Positions 31,282-44,000 of a DNA stretch of 64,000 nt are shown here, in pieces; position 1 is the stretch's first letter; every line of letters starts with the position of its first letter. The stretch spans positions 37,754,808 through 37,818,807 of the forward strand of contig OX359275.1 in the NCBI GenBank assembly GCA_947179155.2, in the 5' to 3' direction. Under the pieces are notes generated by a model. It did no database searches. It was not told where the DNA came from and saw only the letters and a program-made list of their open reading frames with translations. The DNA is from Hedera helix (taxonomy: Eukaryota; Streptophyta; Magnoliopsida; Apiales; Araliaceae). Position numbers and translations under genes: made by a program.

Positions 31282-33120
31282 ATGCAAGCGTCCGCACCAA
31301 TTCGAGCTCCGACGTGGGTCTCAACGCGACGGCTATTCGAACAAAGACTATCAGACCTCAACAAATGCAATAGCCTCAGCCAGGTTAAGCAAGTTCATGC
31401 ACTTATTTACAAATCTTATCTTCACCAAGACCCTTTTGTGGCACCAAAACTCGTCACTGCGTTTTCTAACTGTCACCAAATGGTTTTTGCGGTCACTGTT
31501 TTCAGCCAAATTCAACAACCCAATGTGCATTTATACAATACTATGATCAGAGCTCACATTCAAAACTCTCAGCCGTCCCAGGCTTTTGATACTTTTTTCA
31601 ATATGCAAAGATCTGGTGTTTGGCCTGATAATTTTACTTACCCGTTTCTTTTGAAGGCGTTTTCGGGTCATTCTGCGCTTCCGATTGTGAGAATGATACA
31701 TACCCATATTGAGAAATATGGGTTTTATTCAGATATTTTTGTCCCCAATTCGTTAATTGACGGTTATTCCAAGTGCGGGTTGTTAGGTGTTCATGCCGCT
31801 AGGAAGTTGTTTTGGGTGATGGAGGAGAAAGATACTGTTTCTTGGAACTCCATGATTAGTGGGCTGGTGAAAGTGGGCGAGTTAAGGGAAGCTCGCCTGT
31901 TGTTTGATGAAATGCCTGACAGAGATACGGTGAGTTGGAATACTATAATTGATGGGTATGCAAAGGCCGGAGATTTAAATGCAGCATTTGAACTTTTTGA
32001 GAAAATGCCTTATAGGAATGTTGTGTCTTGGTCAACGATGCTTTCTGGGTATAGCAAAGCTGGGGATATGGAGACGGCAAGAATGTTGTTTGATAAGATG
32101 CCTGTCAAAAATTTGGTTTCCTGGACAATTATAACATCAGGGTACGCTGAAAAGGGGTTTGTGAAGGAGGCAATTAAATTATACAATCAAATGGAAGAAG
32201 CTGGATTGAGGCCTGATGACGGTACTATTATTAGTGTTTTAGCTGCTTGTGCGGAGTCGGGATTGCTTGGATTAGGTGAGAGAGTTCATGAAACTATTGA
32301 GAGGAGTAGATACAAATGTAGTATTCACGTGTGCAATGCTTTAGTTGATATGTATGCCAAATGTGGCAGCTTAGATAGGGCCTTAAGTGTATTTAATAGA
32401 ATGGGAAAGAGAGATTTAGTGTCTTGGAATGCCATTATCCATGGGTTAGCGATGCATGGAAATGGCAAGGAAGCACTTCAGCTTTTCTTGGAAATGAAAG
32501 AAGAAGGATTTGCACCTGATAAAGTGACATTTGTTGGTGTCTTGTGCGCTTGTACTCATGGAGGTTTCTTTAATGAGGGAAAACATTATTTCTACAATAT
32601 GGAGAGAGATTATGGGGTCGTTCCTGAAATTGAACATTATGGTTGCATTATTGACCTTTTGGGTCGCGGGGGGCAGCTCGATGAAGCTTTTAGACTTGTG
32701 CGTGGAATGCCAGTTAAACCAAATACCATCATATGGGGTGCTCTGTTAGGGGCTTGCCGAATGCATAATGCTGTGGAGCTTGCAGAGGAGGTAGTTAATC
32801 AACTACTTATGTTAGAACCAAATGATGCAGGAAATCTTTCTATGCTTTCAAATATATATGCTGCTGCCGGAGATTGGGAAAGGGTTGCTAATGTAAGGTT
32901 GCAGATGAAGAGTACGGGTAGCCAGAAGCCTTCAGGGGCTAGTTCAATTGAATTGGATAACACGGTTCACGAATTTACGGTGGTGGACACATCACACCCT
33001 AAATCAGAAAGTATATACCAGATGATTGATGGACTGAGTCAGCATATTAAGAAAGTTGGGTATGTCCCAAATGCATTCCATAAAGATCATCGTAGAGACA
33101 ATTTTGGTGGCGTACCGTGA
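31282..33120 (+). CDS. Pentatricopeptide repeat protein, PLS class, E subgroup
   Basis: A single-exon gene of 612 codons, as usual for plant PPR genes. After a short N-terminal region (possible organelle presequence, MQASAPIRAPTWVSTRR) come PLS-type repeats: VHLYNTMIRAHIQNSQP, DTVSWNSMISGLVKVGEL, DTVSWNTIIDGYAKAGDL, NVVSWSTMLSGYSKAGDM, NLVSWTIITSGYAEKGF and DLVSWNAIIHGLAMHGNG. The E/E+ region follows (EHYGCIIDLLGRGGQLDEAF; KPNTIIWGALLGACRMHNA; SSIELDNTVHEFTVVDTSHP), and there is no DYW domain. PPR proteins bind organellar RNA in a base-specific way and act in editing, splicing or stability; the target cannot be read here. It looks intact. It resembles Arabidopsis At3g29230 (from memory). The start is the first ATG after an AT-rich leader. 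Confidence 0.95.
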   Translation: MQASAPIRAPTWVSTRRLFEQRLSDLNKCNSLSQVKQVHALIYKSYLHQDPFVAPKLVTAFSNCHQMVFAVTVFSQIQQPNVHLYNTMIRAHIQNSQPSQAFDTFFNMQRSGVWPDNFTYPFLLKAFSGHSALPIVRMIHTHIEKYGFYSDIFVPNSLIDGYSKCGLLGVHAARKLFWVMEEKDTVSWNSMISGLVKVGELREARLLFDEMPDRDTVSWNTIIDGYAKAGDLNAAFELFEKMPYRNVVSWSTMLSGYSKAGDMETARMLFDKMPVKNLVSWTIITSGYAEKGFVKEAIKLYNQMEEAGLRPDDGTIISVLAACAESGLLGLGERVHETIERSRYKCSIHVCNALVDMYAKCGSLDRALSVFNRMGKRDLVSWNAIIHGLAMHGNGKEALQLFLEMKEEGFAPDKVTFVGVLCACTHGGFFNEGKHYFYNMERDYGVVPEIEHYGCIIDLLGRGGQLDEAFRLVRGMPVKPNTIIWGALLGACRMHNAVELAEEVVNQLLMLEPNDAGNLSMLSNIYAAAGDWERVANVRLQMKSTGSQKPSGASSIELDNTVHEFTVVDTSHPKSESIYQMIDGLSQHIKKVGYVPNAFHKDHRRDNFGGVP

Positions 33121-34946
33121 TGAATGATGATGATACTTATTATGCGAACTTGCTTCTTTTCAAGCTGGAAAAATTACCGAGGGTGTGAATTATATGACTC
33201 AGGAACGTAGAGGAGAAGTCCTTACAAATACTATCATCAAGTCTGCTTATCCAGTCTTGAACTGACTTTACCAACTATGTCAAAAAAAAGATGATCTTAA
33301 TGTTTATAATCTGTATGTGTACACTTGGATCATAAAAAAAATTCAAACCTTTCCATCTTATAATGATTAGAGAGTATAAGATGTCACTAGTCATGAAAGC
33401 TCTTGTGTGAATAACATACTGCATCCAGGGAACCAAGAGAAATTGTTCTTTCTCGAAATTGGTAGTTGTATTTTTTCTGTATGTTTGCAGTTACTTGAGT
33501 TGAGAAGCCTTTTGAAACTTCTGATTTCTCTTAACATTTGTGATACAGGGGCTGAAACTCATATAAGTTATCTACTGTTCTAATGCCTAATTAAGGAAAA
33601 TATTTGTTTCAAGGAACCATATTTTAATCTTTTGTGGAACCCCTATCTATATACAGGTTTCAAGGGGATGATAGTGCCAAATGATTTTTATTGCTGCTTT
33701 GTTTTTCTGCATTATGTTTTGGAGAATAATATATCTGGTGCTGATGCTTTAAGTGGGGTGACATTCTCTTCTCCTTTCCCGCCTTCGGTAGAAAGCCTAC
33801 CTCCAACTTCCAGCAGTAACTCTGTCAAAAACAATGAAAGTTGAAAAACCTGAATTGGAGTGGAACCCATAAAACATAACTAGGCAGGTAAAAATCCTTC
33901 TTGACAATAATCAGGTAAAGCTTAATACTGACTAATAAATACTGGCAGAACTGTACTAGAGAACAGTAGTTGTCTTTTGTTAAACATAATTTGGATTGTG
34001 AACTTCTAAATTGTGTTGGTTCTGTTAATTAGGGCTGCTGGAGAGTTATAATGGAGACAGACTTAATATATGGCAAATCAATGGCTGCACTAGTATTGTA
34101 AATCACATTCTGTGATTGGAGGCCTGGGCATCTTACCGTTACACTGCACAAATAGTCTCTCTAGTTAAGCTGATAGTGTAGTAGCTACTTCATCTAGTGT
34201 ATCCTTTGTTTTTCCATGCCAAAAGACCAAAACCTCAGCTGAATTGCAAATCTGATTTTTAATTGTATTACGCGGTTCTTAAAGATGTCTTTTTTCTTAT
34301 ACAGATAAGTCCCTTGTTTTCTTTTTTAGTTTTTTTTGGTAACAGGTAAGTCCCTTCATTCATATTCAGATGTTATTATTAAAATAACCCTGAAATCATG
34401 AAAGACAAATATATCTTGGAGACAGTTGACTGCAATCAAATTCCATCTACCTCTCGCAGAAAGCCATGTGTCACTGTAGCAGAAATTTCTGCCTAAGCTA
34501 CTGCAGTACTGCTCTAAAAAATATTAATGGATTATTCCACCCATTTGCCTCTACCTCCAAAAGAGAATTGACTATGAGCATCACACATTTCATAAAGCTC
34601 TAGTGTACTGCAGTGATAGGAACTGAAAGATAATTGGCTAGGAGGACGACACATCATTCATGAAGTTCTATTATTCTCAGCCATAGCATGTTTGTTAGAA
34701 CCAATCCTACAGAGAGTGTTGTAATTGTTGTATTACGTGTAAAGTTTTATCCACTGGCCCATCCATATATTGTTATCCGGAAAAAGTAACATCCTACTTG
34801 GATTGGGATGGGATTCAAAGCGCTTGTGGTCTTCGTTTAGCTTCACTATTTGTATATAAAGAGTACCAATGTCCTAATACTTTTTGCTCATTCCATGTCT
34901 ATAATTGCATCAATAATAAATAGCATTGAAAGAGGGATCAAGGGAC
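33121..34946. other. Interval between PPR and DUF179 genes
   Basis: The first few hundred bases are probably the PPR 3' UTR. A coding-like patch at 33736-33843 (SGADALSGVTFSSPFPP...) has no recognised homologue. A TATA-like TATATAAA at about 34853-34860 lies ~90 bp upstream of the DUF179 start codon and is its likely promoter. Confidence 0.5.
34853..34860 (+). promoter_or_regulatory. TATA-like box of the DUF179 gene
   Basis: TATATAAA is about 90 bp upstream of the ATG at 34947, a normal plant spacing for TATA plus a short leader. Confidence 0.45.
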
Positions 34947-36053
34947 ATGGACGCTTGCTTTCTTTCTTCAAGTTCCTTCACCAAAACACTAGAATTTGTA
35001 CCTTCCATAAAAGCAAGACTTGTCACTTGCCCAAAGAAAAATCTCAACCGGTTTCCGTGTCAAAAAGTTGGCATTCCATCTTCTGTAACATGTAAGCTCA
35101 TAAAGATGGCGTCTTCTTGTGTGTTTATCCCTTAATTTGTTGTTTGCTCTTGATTTTGATACGTTAATTGATTTAGCTTGAGCTCCCATCATACTATCCT
35201 TTCATTTGACAATAAAAGTTGTATGATCCATTCGTTTGGCTCTCTTGTGCCAGATGAGAAAATGGTTATTTGTCCATATACCTACTCGTAATCATTTTCC
35301 ATGGATGCAAATAGCGTTTGGTTAAATATTAATAATTTGCTAATTTCAGGTTGCCAATTGGTTTCACCATCACCCTCATCAGGAGACGAGGACAAGACTT
35401 TTGTTGATGCTGATTGGCGATCCTTCCGAGCAAGGGTAGTGGCCGGAGAACAATCAGCAAGGCCAGAAGAGGCCTCCTCTATGGTTGATCCAGATACTGT
35501 GCTGGATCAACCTCCTCCCATCTCAATTGGGAACAAGTGGGCCCGCACCATCCATGAGCCCGAGAAGGGGTGTTTACTCATTGCCACGGAAAAGCTTGAC
35601 GGGGTCCACATTTTCGAACGGACGGTGGTCCTGCTCTTATCAACCGGCATCATTCTTAACAGGCTGTCGCTCATGTCCATCAAGGAAATGCGATCAACGG
35701 CATTAGACGTTGTGGGAACATTCTCAGATAGGCCACTGTTCTTTGGAGGACCCTTGGAAGAGGGTCTGTTCTTGGTGAGTCCTAAAGACGGAGGGCAAGG
35801 GAATGATGGGGTATTTGAGGAAGTAATGAGGGGTTTATATTACGGGACTAAAGAGAGTGTGGGCTGTGCTACTGAAATGGTGAAGAGGAGTGTAGTTGGG
35901 GTTGACAACTTCAGGTTCTTTGATGGATATTGTGGGTGGGAAAAACACCTGAATGATGTGGTTAGAGCAGGGTATTGGACTGTTGCTGCTTGTAGTCCAG
36001 GTGTAATTGGGCTTGCTAGTGTTGGGCTATGGGAAGAAATTCATATACCGTAG
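34947..36053 (+). CDS. DUF179 / AlgH (UPF0301)-like protein, probably plastid-targeted
   Basis: Exon 1 is 34947-35091 and exon 2 is 35350-36053, joined by a GT-AG intron (phase 1, giving SSVTCCQLVSP). The product is 282 residues. Residues ~1-50 are Ser/Lys-rich without acidic residues near the start, like a transit peptide. The C-terminal two thirds is the UPF0301/DUF179 fold related to bacterial AlgH: GCLLIATEKLDG, FERTVVLLLSTG, FGGPLEEGLFLVSP, DNFRFFDGYCGWEK and GYWTVAACSPGVIGLA. The biochemical role of the family is not established. The start at 34947 gives a coherent transit peptide; an earlier in-frame TTG is not a start. The gene follows the PPR gene in the same orientation, as I recall for At3g29240 next to At3g29230. 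Confidence 0.92.
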
Positions 36054-38024
36054 GATAGTTTGGTGATTTATGTTATTTGGACTGATAGGCCATTTGTGAT
36101 GTGGCTTAGTTCACAATAGGAGTGGACAAGGTGGTTAGGATCTTGGACTCGTTGGGGGGCAATGCCCCAAAAGTTTTAGTTTCTATCGTCCTTGATTTGC
36201 TTGTTTGACATGAAGTGTAAACTAGTCTATGCTACTCTGAATCCTTACATTTGTCTTATATGACTAAGTTACTTTTACATATTCATTCCGTATACATATT
36301 CTCTCGTATTTCTTATATATTAGTATTATACTTATACTCTTATCAATTTAAAAATCAGATTTGGATGAAGCGCTTGGATGCTGGGGAGATTCATAGATTT
36401 GGATAGAGTCTCCCTCGTAGAAAAAGAGTACACGCGCCAGTGTGCTATGACTTATGTAATTGATCGAATCAGATAGTCCTTCGGACAACCAATCAAACTC
36501 GGCATATCAAATTCAATCCTGATCAACAACTTGGACGGATGGTTGAGTGACTTAAGGCATTGGTTTGTTAAATCGACATACAAGAAGATTGTATTGTATC
36601 ATGGGTTATAAAATTATAATAATTTTTTTTAAAGATTTTAGACAATTTTAAACTCTTAAATTGTATAAATTAACTTAATTTTAATCAATACAATAACAAA
36701 TATTATAAATTACCTAAAAATTACTGTTAATTATAAAATTTATTATTTATAATTTAAAATGAATCATATAAATTTTAAATTTTATAATTTCTTAAATCAA
36801 CTTTTTAAAAATTAACAGTTGTGTTATATTTTGAAACGAAAAAAATTAAGATTTAAAAGAAAAAGGAGAGATAATAGGGTAGTATAATTTAACTTTTGAC
36901 CTTAAATGACGATATATTAAATTTTAAAATTGATATAATTCATAAAAATTTAGAATAAAAAATATTTTGTGATTAAGTTTTTGTTGTATATTATACAATT
37001 ATATTAATTACAACAACTAAAATTATATAAATTCTCATTAATTTAAGATATAATAATTTTTAAATTTTAAAAATTAAATTATATTTCTAATTTTGTAACA
37101 GAAATTTTTAGGTCAAACGCTATGATTAGTGAAATAAGCTGAGCCATCACATCTGATAATTCCTAGAGCATGACAGAACAGATGACATGCATCCACGTCA
37201 TAAACTAGTTTTTATAAAATTAATTTTATCTTATTCCCATACCTAAATAGTGGTAGCCTGGTAGGGAAAAATTATTAGATTTTTTTGGTATATCAGTTAC
37301 TTGATATCTTATACTATTTATATAATCATGCGATGTCATATAAATATTTAAAATAAAATGACTTATTTTAAATACTTATATAAAACTAAATAAATAATAT
37401 AAAATATTATATGACAGGTATTTTAGCTATGATTTGTCATCTTATCAATATTATTCCGATTTATTTTAATTCCTGATCTGAAGCAGCTTATGATCTCTGC
37501 CAAAACCTCCTCGCCCGTGGCCAGAGTGATTAATTGTCATGATTTATAGAATTAATTGGAATAATTACAAGTTTTATACTGTCGGAAAAGAAATGGGTCA
37601 TGATTAGTAGGCATTTATTGAAAGAAACATGAAGCTTTTTTGGTTTTGAAAGGAGTCTTATTATAATATATCACAAAAATTTTCAATCGAATTATGTTGC
37701 GATTTATATACAAGTATGAAATAAATATAAATAAAAAATTATTTTATTTTAATTTAATTTATTTTATCATATAAATTTTATATGATATAACTTAGTCGCA
37801 TATTTTTCGACATATATATTATTTTTAAAAAAATATTATTATAAGAACTAATAGTAATTTAATCATGAGTGGTGTAGTACTATATAACTCAAAAGATCTA
37901 TTAAGAAATGAGAGATGGGCAAGAAAATAAAAGAAAAGACAAGCCCCTGATGAGTATATAATGTCGCTTACCTCCTGTACTATCACATTAATCGGTGTTT
38001 ATTTTTATAGAAAAATAATATTTT

Positions 38025-38062
<38 letters not shown>

Positions 38063-38341
38063 TAATATTTTTACTTTTTATATGCAGTGGGGCCATCTCA
38101 TCCTCATGTTCTATCTTCACATGAGAGAATCGTATAAAAAAGAGAGAGAGAACATTTTATACGAATCAACCGTAAATCAGGTTTTAGAAGAATCCATTAA
38201 GTGTTGCCACTTCAGTGTATTTCTATAATTCTGTAATCTAAGAAGCAACATGAAATACATAGCAACATGATTAAATAAATAATGAGCTCCTCTCACGTCC
38301 ATATGAGATAGAATCATATAAAAAAATATAATTTTTTTATC

Positions 38342-38344
<3 letters not shown>

Positions 38345-38386
<42 letters not shown>
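38345..38386. repeat. (TA)n microsatellite
   Basis: About 20 consecutive AT units, the longest dinucleotide run in the window. Confidence 0.9.
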
Positions 38387-38387
<1 letters not shown>

Positions 38388-38637
38388 CAAAGTTTTGCTC
38401 CGGTCATTGTTTTACCAAGAACCTTCTGATAACAATTTGTTTCTGCAAAGTTTTAAATTCGTATTCTGTACTTACTAGAAGAACTTATTTGATCTTCACT
38501 ATTACAAAAATAATTAGTTTGAAAGTCCATTTATAATTTCTACTTCAAAAGTTTTTATTTCAACACAAATAACGCAGTAAAGAGTGTTATATATATATAT
38601 CTATATACGCGCTGACATGGAAATCACCGCAAGAAAT

Positions 38638-39090
38638 TATTTCTTTTTTTTCATTTTCATATAACTTAATACTCTCTCCATTCTAAATTATATTATTATT
38701 GTTTGACATTTGAAAGTTGATTTGAGAAATTTTTAAATTTTTAATTAAAATGATTTATTAAAACTTCTGAAATAATAAATTTTACAAGACTATTGCTTTT
38801 TAAATTATTTCTTTTTTTCAGTTTCATATAACTTAATACTCTCTCTCTATTATAAATTATAAGATTATTATTAATATTTAAAAGTTGATTTGAGAAATTT
38901 ATAATTGAAATAATTCGTTAAAAATTATAAAACAATAATTTTACAACACTATTGCTTTTTAAATAAGTTGTGATAGTCATCATTATATCAATTAAAAATT
39001 TAAAAAATATTGTTAATTTTATTTTAAAAAATATTTTAATGGATTTCAAAAAATCAGTAACAATGTTATATTTTGAAATCGACAAAGTTC
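38638..39090. repeat. Stowaway-like sequence with a partial tandem duplication
   Basis: TTATTTCTTTTTTTCA followed by TATAACTTAATACTCTCTC occurs at 38638 and again at 38804. Each copy continues into GAAAGTTGATTTGAGAAATT-like sequence of the family that contains the APC11 intron MITE (7546-7802). The right part near 39030-39085 (CAAAAAATCAGTAACAATG) matches that family's right end. Probably one MITE with a duplicated left half. Confidence 0.5.
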
Positions 39091-40221
39091 TCTCTCAACT
39101 CTCAAAAGAATGAGTAAAGTACAAATTTCACACATATTAAGAAAAATAAAATTAGAGAAAAGAGTAAAAATAAAATTTCAAATTTATTTTTAGTAGTCCC
39201 ACAAGATTTATAAAGTAATAAATATGTATATATATATATATATATATTTATATTAATTGACTCCATTAAATAATGTAATTACTCTTTACTTTATATAATT
39301 TATCTTATTTTTTTGGAAATAAAAATAATTATACTTTTTAACTATCATTTTGAGGATACAGGGAGTATATAGTTTAGGAGAAGTTGAGGCAAAGAAAGAA
39401 AAAAGAGAGAAACTAGAGGGGCAGGTGTTGTAAATGCACGCAATTTAAGATCGTATGACCTAACCAACTTCCTACTTACAATAGAATCTCACAGCGTGTC
39501 CCTGTCTATTCTCTTTCTTTCATGACAACGAAAAGAGTCAAATTCCCGAGAAGGATCAACTCCACGCGCCACGACGCGACTGTAGGTCGTTCTATTTCTG
39601 GCATTAGATCTCTACTATCACTCCTCCTTTTTGGACACCACCAATGTACTTTTAGTTAGTCCGTCTGCGCGCGTGGGTAATGATCACATTCACCAAGTCG
39701 GTTGAATAATTCTTTATGAAATCTGTTTGTGTTGTTTCCTATTATTTTCTGAGAAAATTTCAAGAAAGTTAAGAATGACTTTATGAATAATAGTATTTTA
39801 TTATTATTATTATTATTTTATTTTTATGATTATTTTTATTATATCTATGTGCCCAAAAAGCATGGAAGGTTGGAAATAATCTAAAATACTAGTACAACAA
39901 AAAAAAAAACATATTTTTTTAGTACTATTATTATATTCTCATGGTACAATTGTAGCATTTGGGAGATAGGAAAGAAATGATTGAATCAAAAGCCTTTGGT
40001 GGTGTGAGCAAAGAAGAGAGAGAGAATAGCGAGAGACGACGTATGTTGACAAACCTCAAGTCATTGGTCTTTGGGGTTCATTTTTTTCTCTTGTATTTGC
40101 ATTTTTAGAGAGAGAGAAAGGAGATATCTGCAGCTGATCAGATAGTGACCCACTAGATCTTAATTTTTTTCTTTATGCTTTTACCTTGTGAATTGTGATG
40201 GTGATCATCTGAGCTTCTTCA

Positions 40222-40431
40222 ATGGCAGTACAAAGCCATAAACTTTGTTGTTTGAGCTATTTGAGGTCTTCTTTATTGAATTCTATTTCACGGGCTTCTT
40301 CTGATTCCCCCCCCCCCCCCCCCCCCCCCCCCCAGTGCCTGAGCCAGGCTCTGAATTTTCATAGAGGTTTTTGGGTTTCTGCTATTACTTCTAATTCTGC
40401 AAAATTTCATGACATTATAGTCCAGCTTTGA
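40222..40431 (+). CDS. Upstream ORF in the DUF863 leader, containing the poly-C tract
   Basis: Starting at ATGGCAGTACAAAGC, 69 codons run through the C27 tract (read as consecutive prolines) and stop at 40431, before the leader intron donor at 40463. If transcribed with the DUF863 mRNA it is an upstream ORF that could dampen translation. I see no homologue. Polyproline could stall ribosomes, and tract-length changes would shift the frame. Speculative as a protein. Confidence 0.35.
   Translation: MAVQSHKLCCLSYLRSSLLNSISRASSDSPPPPPPPPQCLSQALNFHRGFWVSAITSNSAKFHDIIVQL
40307..40333 (+). repeat. C27 homopolymer
   Basis: 27 consecutive cytosines lie in an otherwise AT-rich region, in the probable 5' UTR of the DUF863 gene. 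The opposite strand is G27. Confidence 0.95.
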
Positions 40432-41027
40432 AAAGGGTTCGTAGATTGGATGCGGATTTTAGGTAAATTTCCTTTCTTTTTCTTTATAATCATATCTTTG
40501 TTGAGTTATGGATTTAATTGTATAATTTATCTCAATCTTACCTTTTTTTTTTTTATTTATTAATTCTTCAGTTGGGTAATTTGTTATGAGATTCTGTCTT
40601 TGTCCAATTTTCTCCATTGTTTGTTAATGGCATAGTTAGTTTCTAAATTTACTGAGATTCGGTGGTGGTTGTGGCTGTTTTTGAAGTGACATTATATGCA
40701 TTTTGTGGGCTCTCTCTTCTGCTCATTATGCTGGAGTTAAGATAAAGTATTATCTAAATTAGTTCCAAATCACTTCTTGATCACATTTCCTTAATTTTCA
40801 GTCAATTGTTGATAGGGAAAGAATTAGGTTCTCCTTGATTCTGATAATTTAGTTGTGAATCTTGTCAGCTTCATTAGTTTATCTACATAACAATTAAATG
40901 AGCTGATATTAATTCTTCTACCAGCTTTACTTAGAAATTGAGACAGTATCTTCTTCTTTATTATCTTACATTAGTTACATCACTTTTTTCTGCAAGTTAA
41001 TTTTGTGCCGCTTGTTGAGTTTTGCGA

Positions 41028-44000
41028 ATGGGAACTAAAATACAATCGAAGACATACACTCCGGGATATTATTCCAAGATGGATCTAAATAAGGCAGGCA
41101 ATGGGATGTGGGCATTATATGATAAAGATAAAACCTTGAACAATGGCCCACTCAATGTCTCGTTCTCGGCAAGTTCATCCATGAACAGATACGTAGGATA
41201 TGAAAAAGAACGAGTGAGGCAAACTATACTGAAGCATGAATCAGAATTCAGAAAACAAGTATGGCTGTCTCAACTTTTATCTTTTGATTAATGAAGTTTG
41301 GTTTTTAAGCAGTTTAAACTGATTTTGAGAAAGACTGTAAAGGTATCTTTTTCTTTTAATAGATAATAAATTTAGAAACTGTTTTGTTTTGATACTGTTA
41401 ACTAAAATGAAGATACCTCCTTCCCATGTAGGGAATTAAACAGATGTGACTGATTATTTTTACACATTGCATATTTAACATTTAATCTTTTTGAATGTGT
41501 TTTGGTCATCCAGCTTCAAGAACTCCACCGCCTCTATAGAAGGCAGAAGGACCTGATGAATGAACTTGAAAGGAGAGAATTTCACAAACATCCGTTCCCA
41601 GCTGAAAAATCAAAATCTAGTCTATTTTTATCTCAGACTCCTGAGGACGCAAATAATACATCAAATGTCTCTGATTTTCCTTTGGCGCATTCAACTTTTG
41701 GTAGATCGCCTGCATCAGGTGCTGGTATCTTCCAACATCCCCTCAGTTTTATAAAAGGTAAGAGCAGCTGCAGTCTTTTATCCTCCAATGACAGGGTACA
41801 CTTAGAGGACTTCAAGTCTCACAAGCCTAAATGCAACAAGTTTCCGAGAAAAATGTTTGACCTAGAACTGCCATCTGAAGTATACACGAATGATGAAGGG
41901 AAACAGCAGGGAGAAAAATATTGTGGAGTGAAAGAGATTGAAAGTTGCCCCCTGGAGAGGAATGACAAGTTTGTATCTAGTAGAGATGTGAATCTGTCTA
42001 CTGGCAGTGGTTTGAACAGTGCCAGTAATGCTGATGCTTTGAGGTCTAAATTGTATTTAAAGAGAACCCATAATTTGGCTGACTTGAATGAACCAATCTG
42101 GGTGGAGGAAACATCTGTTACAGACTCTGTTAATAATGTAGTTAGTTCCACCTGTCTTGGGAAGGACGTAGAAAAGTGGGATGTATTTGCAAGTTCAAAC
42201 TCTAGCTCCCGGTTTTGGTACAAGGAATTATCTCAGAGCTGCCTTGATGGAAAGAATGGAAACAATAGACATTCACAGAGTGACAGGAATGGAAATGGGC
42301 AGTTAACTTACGACTCTAAAGCTGGTAAGGATGTTTGAGTAGTTTTATTTCTTTTGTTTTTTCCGTTTATATTATTTGTTTGTTTCTTTTATAATGAGGA
42401 TTTCGCGATTTGATCAACATAATGTCAGCTTGAGTTCAACAATTTATGCTTCCATTAGCTATGCCGTTCCATTTGACGTTAGTGGTTTTTAGATAGGATT
42501 TATGTGTGAACCATCACTTTTTTTGACTATATTTACTAAGTTTGGATAAAGCAACACAACAGGGATGACAAATACGGAGCTCAAACCTGTATTTGCTCCT
42601 AATATATCCAGCAACATAGGAAAAGGATTTGTTCGGAGTTGAGTGTAGTTATTTACTTTACAAAATCAACTTGATGGCGTACATATACCTTGTAAATAGA
42701 TGTCCTTTTTGAACTATATTCAAACATTAATGCTCTAGCACATTGTTTAATGAAAAATACTGCAGTAGAAGAAGTCTAAGTACAAGTTAGTGTCTGCTTT
42801 TACTGGGTAAAAGTTAGCACTCTTGTTTAAAGATATTTATATTTTTTGTGTAAAACCTTGCTTGACTTCTAGAATAGCCTTTTCCTACTGTGATTTATTC
42901 CGGATTTTGTGCTCCCTTTGCTAGACTCTACTAATGGCTTGTTACTCAGAAACAAAATTAACCATGAGGAATTACGGAAATAAGAGAAAATTAATGCTTG
43001 GGTATGGCATTGTACAACCTAAAATTTAAATTATAATATTTCCTTTAATCTACTTTTAACTTGACTTCACTAGAAAGGTAGATATTATCGATTTTGGTTG
43101 TTTAATGATAGCACAAGTATGACTTGTGATTGGTTTTGGAGCCACTATTGTTTTGGTCCCTTTTTGTTTTTTAACCCTGCTGGAGATTTGGATTGCTGCA
43201 AAAAAACGTTGTGGAGAAAGGGCATCTCAATTTGTTGTTCGACTGTAGAAAGTTTCTTCAGTATTTATATCGTACTGTCAGTTTGATATTTGATAATGCC
43301 TCTCTTTTCAGGGAAAAGTAGATGTGATGACTATGCTTCTTTTGGTGGTATCAGCAATGACCATCCGTCTACACTCTTTAGATCATTGCAAGCGGAGCCT
43401 CTAAAAGCCCAAGAGACTTTGAAATTTACCAACAGTAATGCAGCACCTAAGAGGAAAAGGATAATATTTGGTGTTGAAATTTCTGAAGGGAGGAACCATA
43501 ATCAATCTATTGATACTTCCTACACACCTAGTTTGCATCCCCTAAATCAACAATCTGATGTTATGAATTCCGAGCCAACCTGTATTGCACCTTGGAGAAA
43601 GACATCCAGTGCATTGGCCCAGAATGTGGTATCATTTCAAGATAATCCTGGCCTTTGTACCTTATTTCCATTCACTGGGAGCCCTCCTAATTCACAGATG
43701 CAATTGCCAGAGTTTTCTGGGGACAAGTTGCATATCAGTAACAATTTGAGATCAATAACAAGTTCAAGATCAGAAGTATCCCATCAGAATGCACTTTGTT
43801 TTGGCTCCCAGTCAGGTGTAAAACAGCTACAGGGTTGTTTGGATTTGAATAGTTACGCTGCAACTCCCCACGGGGTTCAGAGTGAGTTGGTTCCAGGACA
43901 AAATTCTGCATCTGCAGATTTAGAGCAGCATTATAGTGGCGAACAGATCAAAGCTAAAGAAATTATTTATCAGATGAATTTGGATTCATTGCAGAATCAC

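Larger units (their letters stand above)
36054..39989. other. Intergenic, AT-rich, repeat-laden
   Basis: 36054-36300 is the likely DUF179 3' UTR. The remainder has no gene. It includes a palindromic AT-rich stretch at about 37280-37440, (TA)n microsatellites at about 38030-38057, 38345-38386 and 39225-39247, and a Stowaway-like duplicated repeat (38638-39090). From about 39400 GC content rises toward the DUF863 promoter. Confidence 0.5.

Noticed and set aside
38345..38386. Possible CRISPR-like or regulatory repeat array
   Set aside because: It is a simple (TA)n microsatellite; there are no spacers, and CRISPR arrays are not expected in plant nuclear DNA.
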